From the NCBI RefSeq assembly GCF_937903345.1, contig NZ_CALCZQ010000006.1, positions 1 to 37,470 of the forward strand: a stretch of DNA of 37,470 bases, in the 5' to 3' direction. Positions 18,716-27,502 of this stretch are shown here, in pieces. Position numbers and translations under genes: made by a program. Below the pieces are notes generated by a model. The model searched no databases. It saw nothing but the letters and a program-made list of their open reading frames with translations, and had not been told where the DNA came from. The first letter of the stretch is position 1; every line of letters starts with the position of its first letter. Source of the stretch: an uncultured Emticicia sp. (GTDB lineage: Bacteria > Bacteroidota > Bacteroidia > Cytophagales > Spirosomataceae).

Positions 18716-19699
18716 ATGGAATTACAAGAATCAAAACCTAAATCATTTTGGAATCGCCCTGAAGGCACTACGGGAATGTTATTTGCCGCAGGTGTTTTAT
18801 TGGGCGGAGGGTATTTACTTTATCAAGCTTTGCCATTTCTTATAAAATTGGCCTCAAATACGCTTTATTTGGCAGGTTTACTCATTGTTTTGGCTGCAGT
18901 AATCTATATGATTCTCGACCCAAAAATGCGTAATTTGATTTTCTATATTTATAAAAGCATCATGCGTTGGGTAACTGGGCTTTTTGTACAAATTGATCCA
19001 ATCGGAATTCTGAAAACCTATATCGATGAGCTTCAAGGAAATTTAGGTAAGATGAATCAGCAAATCTCGAAGCTAAAAGGACAGATGGTTAATCTGAAAA
19101 CTATAATTGATAATAACAAAAAGCAGATTCAGAACGATCTCTCCTTAGCGAGCAAAGCCAAAGAAACGGACAAGCAAGCAATGATGGTACTGAAAGCACG
19201 AAAAGCTGGTCGCTTGCAAGAGTCGAATTTGAAACTCGATGATTTGTACAACAAAATGGAAATACTTTATCGTGTTTTGGGTAAAATGTATGAAAATTCT
19301 GAAATTATGCTTGAGGATATAAAAGATCAAGTGGTTGTTAAAGAACAAGAACGTAAAGCGATTCGTGCAAGCCACTCAGCGATGCGTTCAGCCATGAATA
19401 TCATGAATGGAGATAAAGACCAACGGCAAATGTTTGATATGGCCATGGATTCAATCACCGATGATGTAAGCCAAAAAGTTGGTGAAATGCAACGTTTCAT
19501 GGAGGTTTCCTCTAATTTTATGGATTCGATCGACCTACAAAATGGAGTATTTGAAGAAGAAGGATTGAATATGTTGGAGAAATGGGAAAAAGAAGGTATA
19601 TCTCTTCTTTTGGGCAATGATAAAAATGCCTTGATTGCTGGAAGCAGTGTTTCTTCGAGTAAATCTTCTGGAAATCAATATGATAAACTATTTGAGTAA
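18716..19699 (+). CDS. Membrane-anchored PspA/IM30 (ESCRT-III)-like coiled-coil protein
   Basis: 327 residues. Two hydrophobic spans lie at about 20-40 (GMLFAAGVLLGGGYLLYQAL) and 48-67 (YLAGLLIVLAAVIYMIL), with a further amphipathic stretch to about 92. Then comes DPIGILKTYIDELQGNLGKM and a long charged coiled coil (95-285), with KAKETDKQAMMVLKARKAGR and SAMRSAMNIMNGDKDQRQMF, ending in a Ser-rich tail. The helical hairpin starting at a D-P-x-x-x-L segment and the short conserved loop resemble PspA/IM30/Vipp1, which remodel and protect membranes, but classical PspA has only an N-terminal amphipathic helix, not two transmembrane helices. Family assignment is therefore by pattern and tentative. 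A terminator follows at once. Confidence 0.65.
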   Translation: MELQESKPKSFWNRPEGTTGMLFAAGVLLGGGYLLYQALPFLIKLASNTLYLAGLLIVLAAVIYMILDPKMRNLIFYIYKSIMRWVTGLFVQIDPIGILKTYIDELQGNLGKMNQQISKLKGQMVNLKTIIDNNKKQIQNDLSLASKAKETDKQAMMVLKARKAGRLQESNLKLDDLYNKMEILYRVLGKMYENSEIMLEDIKDQVVVKEQERKAIRASHSAMRSAMNIMNGDKDQRQMFDMAMDSITDDVSQKVGEMQRFMEVSSNFMDSIDLQNGVFEEEGLNMLEKWEKEGISLLLGNDKNALIAGSSVSSSKSSGNQYDKLFE

Positions 19700-19708
19700 G
19701 AGTATTCA

Positions 19709-19740
19709 AACCTGTAAGGTCTTTTCAGACTTTGCAGGTT
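19709..19740. terminator. Bidirectional terminator between PspA-like gene and periplasmic-binding protein
   Basis: AACCTGTAAGGTC (19709-19721) pairs with GACTTTGCAGGTT (19728-19740) with two G-U type positions and a 6-nt loop; TTATTATTAT follows. It lies between two convergent genes, 9 nt after one stop and 6 nt from the other. Confidence 0.78.
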
Positions 19741-19746
19741 TTATTA

Positions 19747-21420
19747 TTATCTCATCACTTCAATAAATTTTCCATCTTGGTACTTGATAATTGGTACGAT
19801 TTGGTTTTCGTTTGCTCCATTTGTATAATCAAAACCATCAAGAGTATAGCCTTGCGTATATTCAATCGCATTTAAGCTGCTTCTTAATTGATTTCTGCCA
19901 TTATTAAGCATTCTTGCATAAAAAAGCAGCATATCGTAACCCCAATAACCGTAATATGATGGAGTGCTATTTTGCTCATTGAAGTATGTACTTCTGAAAT
20001 TTTTAACCTCATCTTTATCTCTATTGATATAGTCCAACTGAATCAGGGAGAGTTCACGGTTGAAAATATTGAGTGATGAGACATCAAAGTCAAAAGCGGA
20101 TGAAGCGGCTATAATCGGAGAAGTAATTTTCTTTTTATCCAAAGCATTGATAACTTTTCCACCAAAAGAATCTTCACTTCCTGAAATAAATATATGGCTT
20201 GGTCGGCGGCGATTATCTATATCTTCGGCGTTTGTAAATTTTCTAATCGTTATTACTTCAATCCCCTCTTTGAGAGCTTCTTCGCGATAAGCGAAGGCAA
20301 ATGTAGAATCCTTTCGAGTATTTCCATAATAAATTGCTACTGTTCGCCCAATCGTTTGGGTTTTCATATATTCTATTCCTTTTGCCGATTGGGTTTCAAA
20401 CGATGGAGCCGCTAAAAAAGTATTTTTTTCATTATTTATTAATTGTCGATTATTAGAGAGCGGATGTAATTGTAATAAATCATTTGATTTGGCAAAATTA
20501 TTAGCAATTTTATTGGCTTCAGGATAAAGTGGGCCAATCAATAAATCAACTTGAGAAAACTGATTATCTTCTACCAAAGCTGAAATCAAACTTGCATCAC
20601 GGTCAATATCAAAAGTTAAAAGATTTATGTTGATTTGTTCGGTCTCAAGTTTACTTTTTGCCAATTTCATACCTACATACATATCGTAAATGTACTGATT
20701 GGCTCGGTTTGATTTGCTAGCCTCAAAATCGCTAAGTCTGAAAGGTAATAATATTGCAATATTAATTATACCTTTCGCTTCTTTTTTCGAATTTGACTTT
20801 TTATTTTTTACTAGGTTTACACCCAAGTTAAATTTGTTTGTCAATCGGTCTGAAATCTCTAAATCTTCTTTGCTTACGGCTCGACTTTTCTGTATATTAT
20901 CGACAAGTATTTGTGCAATTACCGCATTATTCGGAAATTTTTGATTTAGTTGTTTCAGCAGAGTGCGATCGGATATTTTACTAAAATGATAGTAAAGCAT
21001 ATTTTCAGTGTCAGTTTTGAGAGCTGTTCCCGAAATTCGATTTAGGTATTGTAGGCCTTCATCGACATAATTATCTGATAAAGCGGCATTGGCATAGAGA
21101 TAATACGCTTCATCGATTTTATCCCAATCAGGGAAACGCTCAAAAAGTTGACGTAAAACTATACGAGTTTCAAAAAACTTATTTTGCTTGAATGTACAAA
21201 GAGCATGGTAAAAATGACCATAGGGCACCATCGAATTTGCATACTTTCGATTGGTAAGAGGAGTGAGCTCACTTTGGGCTTCAAAATACTGTTGAGCAGC
21301 ATATAACTGCACTGCTTTTTTGTATTTTAGGGCATATTCCCTTTCTGAAAGAGTAGCTTGTTGAGCCACTAATGACTGAGTTATCAGCAAAAGGATGAAA
21401 AGACTATAGCACCTTTTCAT
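19747..21420 (-). CDS. TPR plus type I periplasmic-binding-domain protein (Peripla_BP_6-like)
   Basis: 557 residues with signal peptide MKRCYSLFILLLITQSLVAQ. Residues about 30-195 are TPR-like helices (YALKYKKAVQLYAAQQYFEA, GHFYHALCTFKQNKFFE, DEAYYLYANAALSDNYVDEG). From about 215 the sequence becomes a type I substrate-binding fold: INIAILLPFRLSD, IYDMYVGMKLAKSKLE, VDLLIGPLYPEANKIANNF, GRTVAIYYGNTRKDSTFA and HIFISGSEDSFGGKVINAL. No transport permease or ATPase is nearby, so it may be a regulatory binding protein, like LpoA, which has the same TPR plus periplasmic-binding layout, rather than part of an ABC importer. It lies 155 bp downstream of yidC on the same strand. Ligand unknown. Confidence 0.78.
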   Translation of the reverse strand: MKRCYSLFILLLITQSLVAQQATLSEREYALKYKKAVQLYAAQQYFEAQSELTPLTNRKYANSMVPYGHFYHALCTFKQNKFFETRIVLRQLFERFPDWDKIDEAYYLYANAALSDNYVDEGLQYLNRISGTALKTDTENMLYYHFSKISDRTLLKQLNQKFPNNAVIAQILVDNIQKSRAVSKEDLEISDRLTNKFNLGVNLVKNKKSNSKKEAKGIINIAILLPFRLSDFEASKSNRANQYIYDMYVGMKLAKSKLETEQININLLTFDIDRDASLISALVEDNQFSQVDLLIGPLYPEANKIANNFAKSNDLLQLHPLSNNRQLINNEKNTFLAAPSFETQSAKGIEYMKTQTIGRTVAIYYGNTRKDSTFAFAYREEALKEGIEVITIRKFTNAEDIDNRRRPSHIFISGSEDSFGGKVINALDKKKITSPIIAASSAFDFDVSSLNIFNRELSLIQLDYINRDKDEVKNFRSTYFNEQNSTPSYYGYWGYDMLLFYARMLNNGRNQLRSSLNAIEYTQGYTLDGFDYTNGANENQIVPIIKYQDGKFIEVMR

Positions 21421-21452
21421 AAATTAGAGGTTTAGTTAAATATTTGGGGTAT

Positions 21453-21570
21453 TTGATGATGGATGTATGATGTTTATTGATAAGTTTTGAATTTATAATG
21501 TAGTAATCTCATTAAACGATTAAACATTTAGTCCATCACAAATCATTTAACATCAAACATTCACCATCAA
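21453..21570. repeat. Imperfect long inverted repeat in yidC 3' region
   Basis: TTGATGATGGATGTATGATG and four more bases (21453-21476) are nearly the reverse complement of TAACATCAAACATTCACC plus ATCAA (21548-21570). The arms are about 23 bp with a loop of about 71 nt, filling most of the gap between yidC and the periplasmic-binding gene. It may be a processing or termination structure, or a small palindromic element. Confidence 0.4.
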
Positions 21571-21575
21571 AGAAA

Positions 21576-23441
21576 TTATTTTTTCTTTTTCTTTTCGTCG
21601 TTTTGTAATTTACGATTTTCCTCTGCCAACTTTACTTGATTTTCCATGAATTGGGCAAACTTGCCTTTTTTTGCAGCTTGCGGATTTGCCTGAAACTTGA
21701 TTTTATTATTATCTAAAATTGTACGAATTTTATCTTCGTCAACGAATCTTCTAACAATTTGTTGTTGAATAATCGTAACAACGTTTGAAACTAAATAATA
21801 AAAACTCAATGCTGCAGGGAAGCTATTTAACACAAAAAAGAACACAATCGGAAAAACATAACTCATTTTTTTCATGTCTATTGGCCCTGGTTGGTCTGGC
21901 GTAATTTGGTTATTATAATAAGTAAATGCCAAACTCGAAACCGTCATTAATACCACAAACAAACTAATATGACTACCAACAACTGGTAGATGTGTAGCCC
22001 AACTTATTGGATAATCATAAGTTGAAAGGTCATTTGCCCATAAGAAATTTTTCTGACGGAACATAATCATGTTCGGGAACAAGAAAAATACTGACATCAA
22101 AATCGGCATTTGCAATAGCATCGGAACGCAACCACTCAGAGGGTTTACACCAACTTGTTGGTAGAGTTTCATTTGCTCTTGTTGCATTTTTACTTGGTCA
22201 TCGCCTACTTTTTCTTTAATAATAGCCAATTCTGGTGCCATGATACGCATTTTAGCCGAACTAATATATGACTTATAAATCAAAGGGGTAAGTAAGGTTT
22301 TCAACACAAGTACAACTATAATAATCAAAAGACCATAATTACTTATAAACGATTCGGCCAATTTGAAAAGTGGTACAAAAACAAATCGGTTAATTGGTTT
22401 TACGAAGTCATACCCTAAATAAACGTTTCGATGAAAACCATCCGCTACGACTTTTACTAAATCATAATCGTTTGGACCAAAGTAAAAACGGAAGTTTCCT
22501 TTGCCAGTTTTTAGGTCAGATATGGCCATATTTGCATCAACTTCAACGGTTTTTACGACGTTTTGGTCGTTTTCTGGTGTAACCAATTTGAGTTTAGCAC
22601 CTGTTAATGGCTGATTTTTCGCTACAAAACCGCTTACAAAATATTTTTGCTTGAATGAATACCATTTTATTGGGTCTTCGGCGGCTAAGTCTGCATTTCC
22701 AGTCGCATTTGCTCCTAAATCATCAAAATCGTCCTCTTTGGCATTCCAAAAATTGATTTGAGCCGACTTACGGTTTTCTTCAATATCATGCTCTAAAACT
22801 TTAAGCTGATCTTGCCAGAAAAAACGTACAGGTTGGTTCTGAACAAGGGCATCAACGCCAACGAAGTTTATGTCGTAGTCAATCGTATATCCTTTGCCTT
22901 TAATCGTATAAATTTGTTCGATGTATTGATTTTGGCCTAAGTTTAATCTGAAAGCCACTTTGGTCGAATCTCCTTCTCTCAAAACAGTTGTTTTTGCATC
23001 AGAAACAAAATACAGTTTTTTTAGGTCGATTTTGCCGTTATTGGTTTGTACTTCTAGGGTCATTCTCGAACTTTTTGAATCGAACAAAACCATCGGATTT
23101 TTTGAACCTTTCTGAAAATCTGAATATGTTGAATAGTTTTTCAAAACGGCTTCTTTAATTGAGCCACCAAGTGTGTTAAAAGTGAATTTAGCATCTTGAT
23201 TTTCAATAATAATATCTTGTGCTGTTCCTGTGGCAGCACTGGCAAAATCGCCTAAAGCGGCTTTTAAGGCTGTTGTATCTTGCAATACACTTGGTGTAGC
23301 AATTGTTTTCGCTTCCGTCTTAGGGTTAACTTTTGTAGGCTCTTCGGGGGGAGTTTGAGGCATAAAATACACATAACCGGCCCACATACACATCAACAAA
23401 ACGATTCCGATAAGCTGATTTTTATCTACTAATTTTTCCAT
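21576..23441 (-). CDS. yidC: Membrane protein insertase YidC
   Basis: 621 residues of the long Bacteroidota/Gram-negative YidC type. The first transmembrane helix is at about 8-26 (QLIGIVLLMCMWAGYVYF); a large periplasmic beta-sandwich domain follows (about 75-350: DIIIENQDAKFTFNTLGGSI, YTIDYDINFVG). The conserved C-terminal insertase core (about 360-570) includes YGLLIIIVVLVLKTLLTPLI, KMRIMAPELAIIKEKVGDD, VNPLSGCVPMLLQMPILMSV and FPAALSFYYLVSNVVTI. The tail is lysine-rich (NDEKKKKK). It inserts proteins into the inner membrane with or without SecYEG. It lies 231 bp downstream of pyrG on the same strand, a gene order frequent in Bacteroidota. Confidence 0.96.
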   Translation of the reverse strand: MEKLVDKNQLIGIVLLMCMWAGYVYFMPQTPPEEPTKVNPKTEAKTIATPSVLQDTTALKAALGDFASAATGTAQDIIIENQDAKFTFNTLGGSIKEAVLKNYSTYSDFQKGSKNPMVLFDSKSSRMTLEVQTNNGKIDLKKLYFVSDAKTTVLREGDSTKVAFRLNLGQNQYIEQIYTIKGKGYTIDYDINFVGVDALVQNQPVRFFWQDQLKVLEHDIEENRKSAQINFWNAKEDDFDDLGANATGNADLAAEDPIKWYSFKQKYFVSGFVAKNQPLTGAKLKLVTPENDQNVVKTVEVDANMAISDLKTGKGNFRFYFGPNDYDLVKVVADGFHRNVYLGYDFVKPINRFVFVPLFKLAESFISNYGLLIIIVVLVLKTLLTPLIYKSYISSAKMRIMAPELAIIKEKVGDDQVKMQQEQMKLYQQVGVNPLSGCVPMLLQMPILMSVFFLFPNMIMFRQKNFLWANDLSTYDYPISWATHLPVVGSHISLFVVLMTVSSLAFTYYNNQITPDQPGPIDMKKMSYVFPIVFFFVLNSFPAALSFYYLVSNVVTIIQQQIVRRFVDEDKIRTILDNNKIKFQANPQAAKKGKFAQFMENQVKLAEENRKLQNDEKKKKK

Positions 23442-23572
23442 TAAAGTTTAAAAATAGGTAAAAAATATAAAGACATTCATTGAGAGATGCCACGTTGTAC
23501 TACAAAATTCGCAAAGATTAGTTATAAATCCTAATCAAGTATTTTACACTTAGGTCGCCAATCATAAAATAA

Positions 23573-23606
23573 CCCATAACTTAAATAAAACGGTTAAATT
23601 TATGGG
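23573..23606 (-). terminator. Hairpin after pyrG
   Basis: CCCATAA (23573-23579) pairs with TTATGGG (23600-23606), with further TTAA/TTAA pairing inside. On the minus strand it is followed by TTATTTTATG. It is 66 nt past the pyrG stop and may end or attenuate that transcript before yidC. Confidence 0.5.
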
Positions 23607-23672
23607 CGTATGAGTTGATATTCTTTAAAATTTATAAATTTATTGAAAGTTTGATTCTTTGTTATTTCTTTG

Positions 23673-25325
23673 TTATTTTTTTGTCTTAGCAAAATCAATT
23701 GCCGCTTTTACGAAGTTTACGAAAAGTGGGTGAGGAGCCATTACAGTGCTTTTTAATTCTGGGTGAAACTGAACGCCTATGAAATATGGATGATTGGGCA
23801 GCTCAATAATTTCGACCAAACCGCTTTCTTGGTTTATGCCTGAAATTACCATTCCTGCTGCTTCGTAATCTTGCAAATATTTATTGTTAAATTCCCAACG
23901 GTGGCGATGACGCTCACTAATATTGGCTTTACCATAAATTTTACGTGCTAAAGTTTTATCTTTTGTTTTGCAAGCGTACGCTCCCAAACGCATTGTACCG
24001 CCTTTGTCGGTTACGGTTTTTTGCTCCTCCATCAAATCAATTACGGGGAATTGAGTTTCTGGTTGCATTTCGGTCGAATGGGCTTCTGTCAAACCAATTA
24101 CATTTCTTGCAAATTCGATACAAGCCATTTGCATTCCCAAACAAATTCCAAAAAACGGAATATTATTTTCACGTACATACCTAACTGCAGCAATTTTTCC
24201 TTCGATACCACGTTCACCAAAACCTGGGGCAACTAAAACACCATCAAGTCCTTTGAATTTCTCGGCACTGTTATCAATTGAGAGGCTTTCAGAATGAATC
24301 CATTCGATGGTTACTTTACATTTATTGGCCGCTCCGGCATGAATAAACGACTCTATAATCGACTTATAGGCGTCTTTTAGCTCGACATATTTTCCTACTA
24401 AACCAATTCTTACATTTTCGGTTGGATTTTTAAATCTGTCCAAAAAGCCTTTCCATTCTTCCATGTCGGCATCTTGGTCGTTATAGATGTCGAGCATATA
24501 AAGAACTCGTTGGTCGAGGCGTTCTTTTTGCATCAAAAGTGGGACATCGTAAATCGTTTCAGCATCCATTGCTTCAATTACCGAATTTTGCTCAACATTA
24601 CAGAAAAGTGCAATTTTTCGACGAATATCAATTGGAAGCGGATGCTCTGTGCGACAAACGATAATATCAGGTTGAACACCTGACTCTTGTAGCATCTTTA
24701 CTGAATGTTGCGTAGGTTTGGTTTTCAATTCACCTGCCGAACTTAAATATGGCACAAGGGTAAGATGAATCGTGAGTAGATTATCCGAACCTAAATCCCA
24801 TTTTAGCTGACGTACGGCTTCCACAAAAGGCAATGATTCAATATCACCAACGCAACCACCCAATTCGGTAATTACGATGTCGAATTCACCAGTTTCGCCC
24901 AATTGCAAGATGTTACGCTTTATTTCATCTGTAATATGAGGAATCACCTGTACGGTTTTTCCTAGATAATTTCCTCGACGTTCGTTCGTAATTACATTGT
25001 AATAAATGCGTCCAGTTGTTACGTTGTTTGCCTGTGAAGTTGGTACATTCAAGAAGCGTTCGTAGTGACCTAAGTCGAGGTCGGTTTCGGCTCCATCGTC
25101 GGTTACATAGCATTCGCCGTGTTCGTACGGATTGAGTGTACCAGGGTCAACGTTAATATACGGGTCAAATTTTTGAATGGTTACTGATAGTCCTCTAGCT
25201 TGCAGAAGTTTGGCGAGCGAAGAAGCGATTATTCCTTTTCCGAGTGAAGATGTTACGCCGCCAGTTACAAAAATATACTTTGGGTTACGAGTGGGCAGCA
25301 AGCCGCTTTGTCCGTGTGCTGACAT
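23673..25325 (-). CDS. pyrG: CTP synthase
   Basis: 550 residues, the usual length. The synthase domain starts KYIFVTGGVTSSLGKGI with the ATP loop SSLGKG, followed by FDPYINVDPGTLNPYEHGE and DGAETDLDLGHYERF. The C-terminal class I glutamine amidotransferase domain has GLVGKYVELKDAYKS, the nucleophile in FFGICLGMQMACIEF (Cys about 395) and the His-Glu pair in GVQFHPEL (about 530). It converts UTP to CTP with glutamine-derived ammonia in the cytoplasm. The ATG at 25325 is supported by a TAnnTTTG promoter box 28 nt upstream. Confidence 0.97.
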   Translation of the reverse strand: MSAHGQSGLLPTRNPKYIFVTGGVTSSLGKGIIASSLAKLLQARGLSVTIQKFDPYINVDPGTLNPYEHGECYVTDDGAETDLDLGHYERFLNVPTSQANNVTTGRIYYNVITNERRGNYLGKTVQVIPHITDEIKRNILQLGETGEFDIVITELGGCVGDIESLPFVEAVRQLKWDLGSDNLLTIHLTLVPYLSSAGELKTKPTQHSVKMLQESGVQPDIIVCRTEHPLPIDIRRKIALFCNVEQNSVIEAMDAETIYDVPLLMQKERLDQRVLYMLDIYNDQDADMEEWKGFLDRFKNPTENVRIGLVGKYVELKDAYKSIIESFIHAGAANKCKVTIEWIHSESLSIDNSAEKFKGLDGVLVAPGFGERGIEGKIAAVRYVRENNIPFFGICLGMQMACIEFARNVIGLTEAHSTEMQPETQFPVIDLMEEQKTVTDKGGTMRLGAYACKTKDKTLARKIYGKANISERHRHRWEFNNKYLQDYEAAGMVISGINQESGLVEIIELPNHPYFIGVQFHPELKSTVMAPHPLFVNFVKAAIDFAKTKK

Positions 25326-25353
25326 GAGGTTTTTTGTCTTTGATTACGGGATA

Positions 25354-25361
25354 CAAAGGTA
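25354..25361 (-). promoter_or_regulatory. Bacteroidota -7 box for pyrG
   Basis: Minus-strand TACCTTTG matches the TAnnTTTG consensus exactly, 28 nt upstream of the pyrG ATG. The -33 TTTG is not obvious at the standard spacing. A 6-bp inverted repeat (CAGAAT/ATTCTG) lies just upstream of the box. Confidence 0.55.
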
Positions 25362-25451
25362 CAGAATTTTGGTGGATTCTGTGGGTTAAAAAAAACAAAT
25401 CTGTTTATTTATTTGTAAATCGCTGATTATTAGTTGATTGCAATTTGGAAT

Positions 25452-26267
25452 TTATTTACAATTATATGTATAAGTTTCGTCGTGTGACCTTTCTACACCA
25501 TTTTGCTTTTTTACAACTTTCGCTTTTGAGGCAAAACCATCCGACGTGTATTCATATTTATAGGTATAGGTCATTTCACCACTATCAGTATAGATTTTAG
25601 TCATTGTTACGTTGTTTTTATTTTGGAAGTAAGTGGTGTTTTCACCATCGATATTTGCTTTTAATATCGTGGAATACATCATCAGATTTTTAAGCGGAGT
25701 GTTAGTATACGGCGATTTTTTGTCATCAAAACTAAGGTTTTCAAGTAGAAGTTTGTTTTTGCCATTTTGTACTTGATACATTTTTTTGATATTGTTATTG
25801 TCATCATATTCAAATGCTGTTGACAAAATAGTATCAAATCCTGGCATCTTTAAGTCAATTTTTTCAATTTGTTGTTTTGAATTGGTATAAACTTTGCTTT
25901 TGAACTCGAATGGTTTATTTTGATTATCTTTTACCTGTACATTAAAAAAGGTAAGGTTTCCTTTTGAATCATAATCATAATTGATAAAAAATGATTGATC
26001 AAACGAACTGAAAACTTTTTTAGGCAGACTATTTTCGTAGTCGATTTTATTAAAATCTGGGAAACCATCAAAAGTTGATAATTGATTCTGAGCATTATAA
26101 CTTAAATTATAGACTCCACCCTGACCGTGGTCGGCATTTTTAAGATAACAGAACTTTTCCGTTTTAGTTACAATCGTTTCTTTCAAAAGCGATATTTCAT
26201 TATCATTGCACGAAAGCAAGCTAAAACTAGTAAGAATGCTGGTCAATATAAGACTAAACTTTGACAT
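25452..26267 (-). CDS. Lipoprotein with YD-type beta repeats, function unknown
   Basis: 271 residues. The N-terminus MSKFSLILTSILTSFSLLSC ends in a lipobox (LLSC, Cys20), so the mature protein is a lipoprotein. The body has repeated short strands ending in aromatic and Asp/Asn-Gly turns (YNLSYNAQNQLSTFDGFPD, FINYDYDSKGNLTFFNV, TAFEYDDNNNIKKMYQV, YKYEYTSDGFASKAKVV), which recall RHS/YD repeats and DUF4595-like lipoproteins of Bacteroidota. The last strand ends TYTYNC. No enzymatic motif is visible. It is divergent from the MpaB-like gene with a gap of about 176 bp. Probably a cell-surface or periplasmic structural protein. Confidence 0.75.
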   Translation of the reverse strand: MSKFSLILTSILTSFSLLSCNDNEISLLKETIVTKTEKFCYLKNADHGQGGVYNLSYNAQNQLSTFDGFPDFNKIDYENSLPKKVFSSFDQSFFINYDYDSKGNLTFFNVQVKDNQNKPFEFKSKVYTNSKQQIEKIDLKMPGFDTILSTAFEYDDNNNIKKMYQVQNGKNKLLLENLSFDDKKSPYTNTPLKNLMMYSTILKANIDGENTTYFQNKNNVTMTKIYTDSGEMTYTYKYEYTSDGFASKAKVVKKQNGVERSHDETYTYNCK

Positions 26268-26443
26268 TGGTAGGGTCGAGATTGAAAGTTGTAATTATAA
26301 TACCTTAAACTAATAAACCATCAATTTATTGTTCTAATACAGATACTGCAATAAACTTGCCAACAACCAGAGGCAATAAAAAATTATTATATCGAACACA
26401 TTGGGATATCAAATCGTTTACTCATCATAGACAAAAAACTAGG

Positions 26444-27409
26444 ATGGGTAAAGTAGAGTTAAGTAAATGTAGAGATTTGGGCGATAAAGCGGCTGATGAA
26501 ATAATCGGACAAATTGTTGAACAAAACGGAATCGCTTCGTTACGACAATTGATGTCATTTCTGTCTGATTTTCAAAATCTTAATTTTGAAAATCAAGATC
26601 CGATTATCCAATTGTTTTTATCTGCAAATTGTTCATTACCAGTATTTTATGATAAAAAAAAGCTTATTCGAGCTACCGATTTTTACCAAGAAAATCAACA
26701 AAATATTGGATTAATTTTAGGGCTTTATTCGTTGCCTTATTGCTATTTGGGAGCAGATGGAGCGAAGGTTTTGTACATGTCGGAGAGAATTAAAAATGAC
26801 ACCTACAAACGTTTGACTGAAACAGGGAGTTTTTTGAAAGCTGTGATGAATTATGATAATTGGAAAAGCATTAGAATATTTGCTATCTGCCTAAAAGTCA
26901 GACTTTTGCATGCATCCATCCGATATTTTACGCTTCATAGCAAAAAATGGGATTTGGCTTGGGGATATCCGATAAATCAAGAAGATATGCTGGGAACAAA
27001 TTTGGCTTTTTCACTCGTGGTTTTGCGTGGATTGGAAAAACTAGGATATTCGATTGATAAGACTTATGAGGATGCTTACATTAATATCTGGAATGTGATT
27101 GGTTTTTTGTTAGGTGTAAAGCAAGAAATTATGCCAAAGAATTATGTAGAAGCATTAAAAATAGATAAGCAAATTGCCGACAGACAATTTAGACAATCTG
27201 TTGAAGGTCAAGAACTTACGGCTTCTTTGATGCAAGTTATTCGTTCGTTTGCACCTAACGATATTACCGCTGATTTACTACAATCTCAGTCGCGGATGCT
27301 TCTTGGTGAAAAATATGCCCAAATGCTGGGAATAGCCGAAACAAATTTCCCAAACGCTTTGTTGAAAGTATATAACATAACATCGGTTTTGATTTCGAAA
27401 GTATTTTGA
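26444..27409 (+). CDS. DUF2236 / MpaB-Lcp-like oxygenase
   Basis: About 321 residues from ATG 26444 (the frame opens earlier with a TTG at 26357, but the extra 29 codons contain several AGA/AGG codons rare in the neighbours). LGDKAADEIIGQIV matches the start of the DUF2236 fold. LILGLYSLPYCYLGADGAKVLYMSERI and RLLHASIRYF (the His expected to bind haem) are the main family marks, followed by INQEDMLGTNLAFSLVVLRGLEKLG. The family includes bacterial latex-clearing protein Lcp, a haem oxygenase that cleaves polyisoprene, and fungal MpaB', which cleaves a farnesyl side chain. No signal peptide is seen, so it is probably intracellular. Substrate is inferred only as lipid or isoprenoid. A TetR-like and an AarF-like gene follow on the same strand. 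Confidence 0.8.
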   Translation: MGKVELSKCRDLGDKAADEIIGQIVEQNGIASLRQLMSFLSDFQNLNFENQDPIIQLFLSANCSLPVFYDKKKLIRATDFYQENQQNIGLILGLYSLPYCYLGADGAKVLYMSERIKNDTYKRLTETGSFLKAVMNYDNWKSIRIFAICLKVRLLHASIRYFTLHSKKWDLAWGYPINQEDMLGTNLAFSLVVLRGLEKLGYSIDKTYEDAYINIWNVIGFLLGVKQEIMPKNYVEALKIDKQIADRQFRQSVEGQELTASLMQVIRSFAPNDITADLLQSQSRMLLGEKYAQMLGIAETNFPNALLKVYNITSVLISKVF

Positions 27410-27475
27410 TTGATATACAAGTTATTAACATGCTTCACTAACGAATTTTAGTTTAAAACGTTTTCTTTTTAACTT

Positions 27476-27492
27476 ACAGGTTGCAAACCTGT
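27476..27492. promoter_or_regulatory. 17-bp palindrome just before tetR-like gene
   Basis: ACAGGTT-GCA-AACCTGT is a perfect 7-bp inverted repeat with a 3-nt centre, 10 nt upstream of the ATG at 27503. Size and position fit an autoregulatory TetR operator. AACCTGT also occurs in the terminator at 19709, so it may instead belong to a common dispersed hairpin. Confidence 0.4.
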
Positions 27493-27502
27493 CCTGCACA
27501 TT

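Noticed and set aside
26357..26443. TTG-initiated extension of the MpaB-like protein
   Set aside because: Its codons include AGA and AGG unlike the rest, and the ATG at 26444 gives a normal family N-terminus. I keep it as an open alternative.
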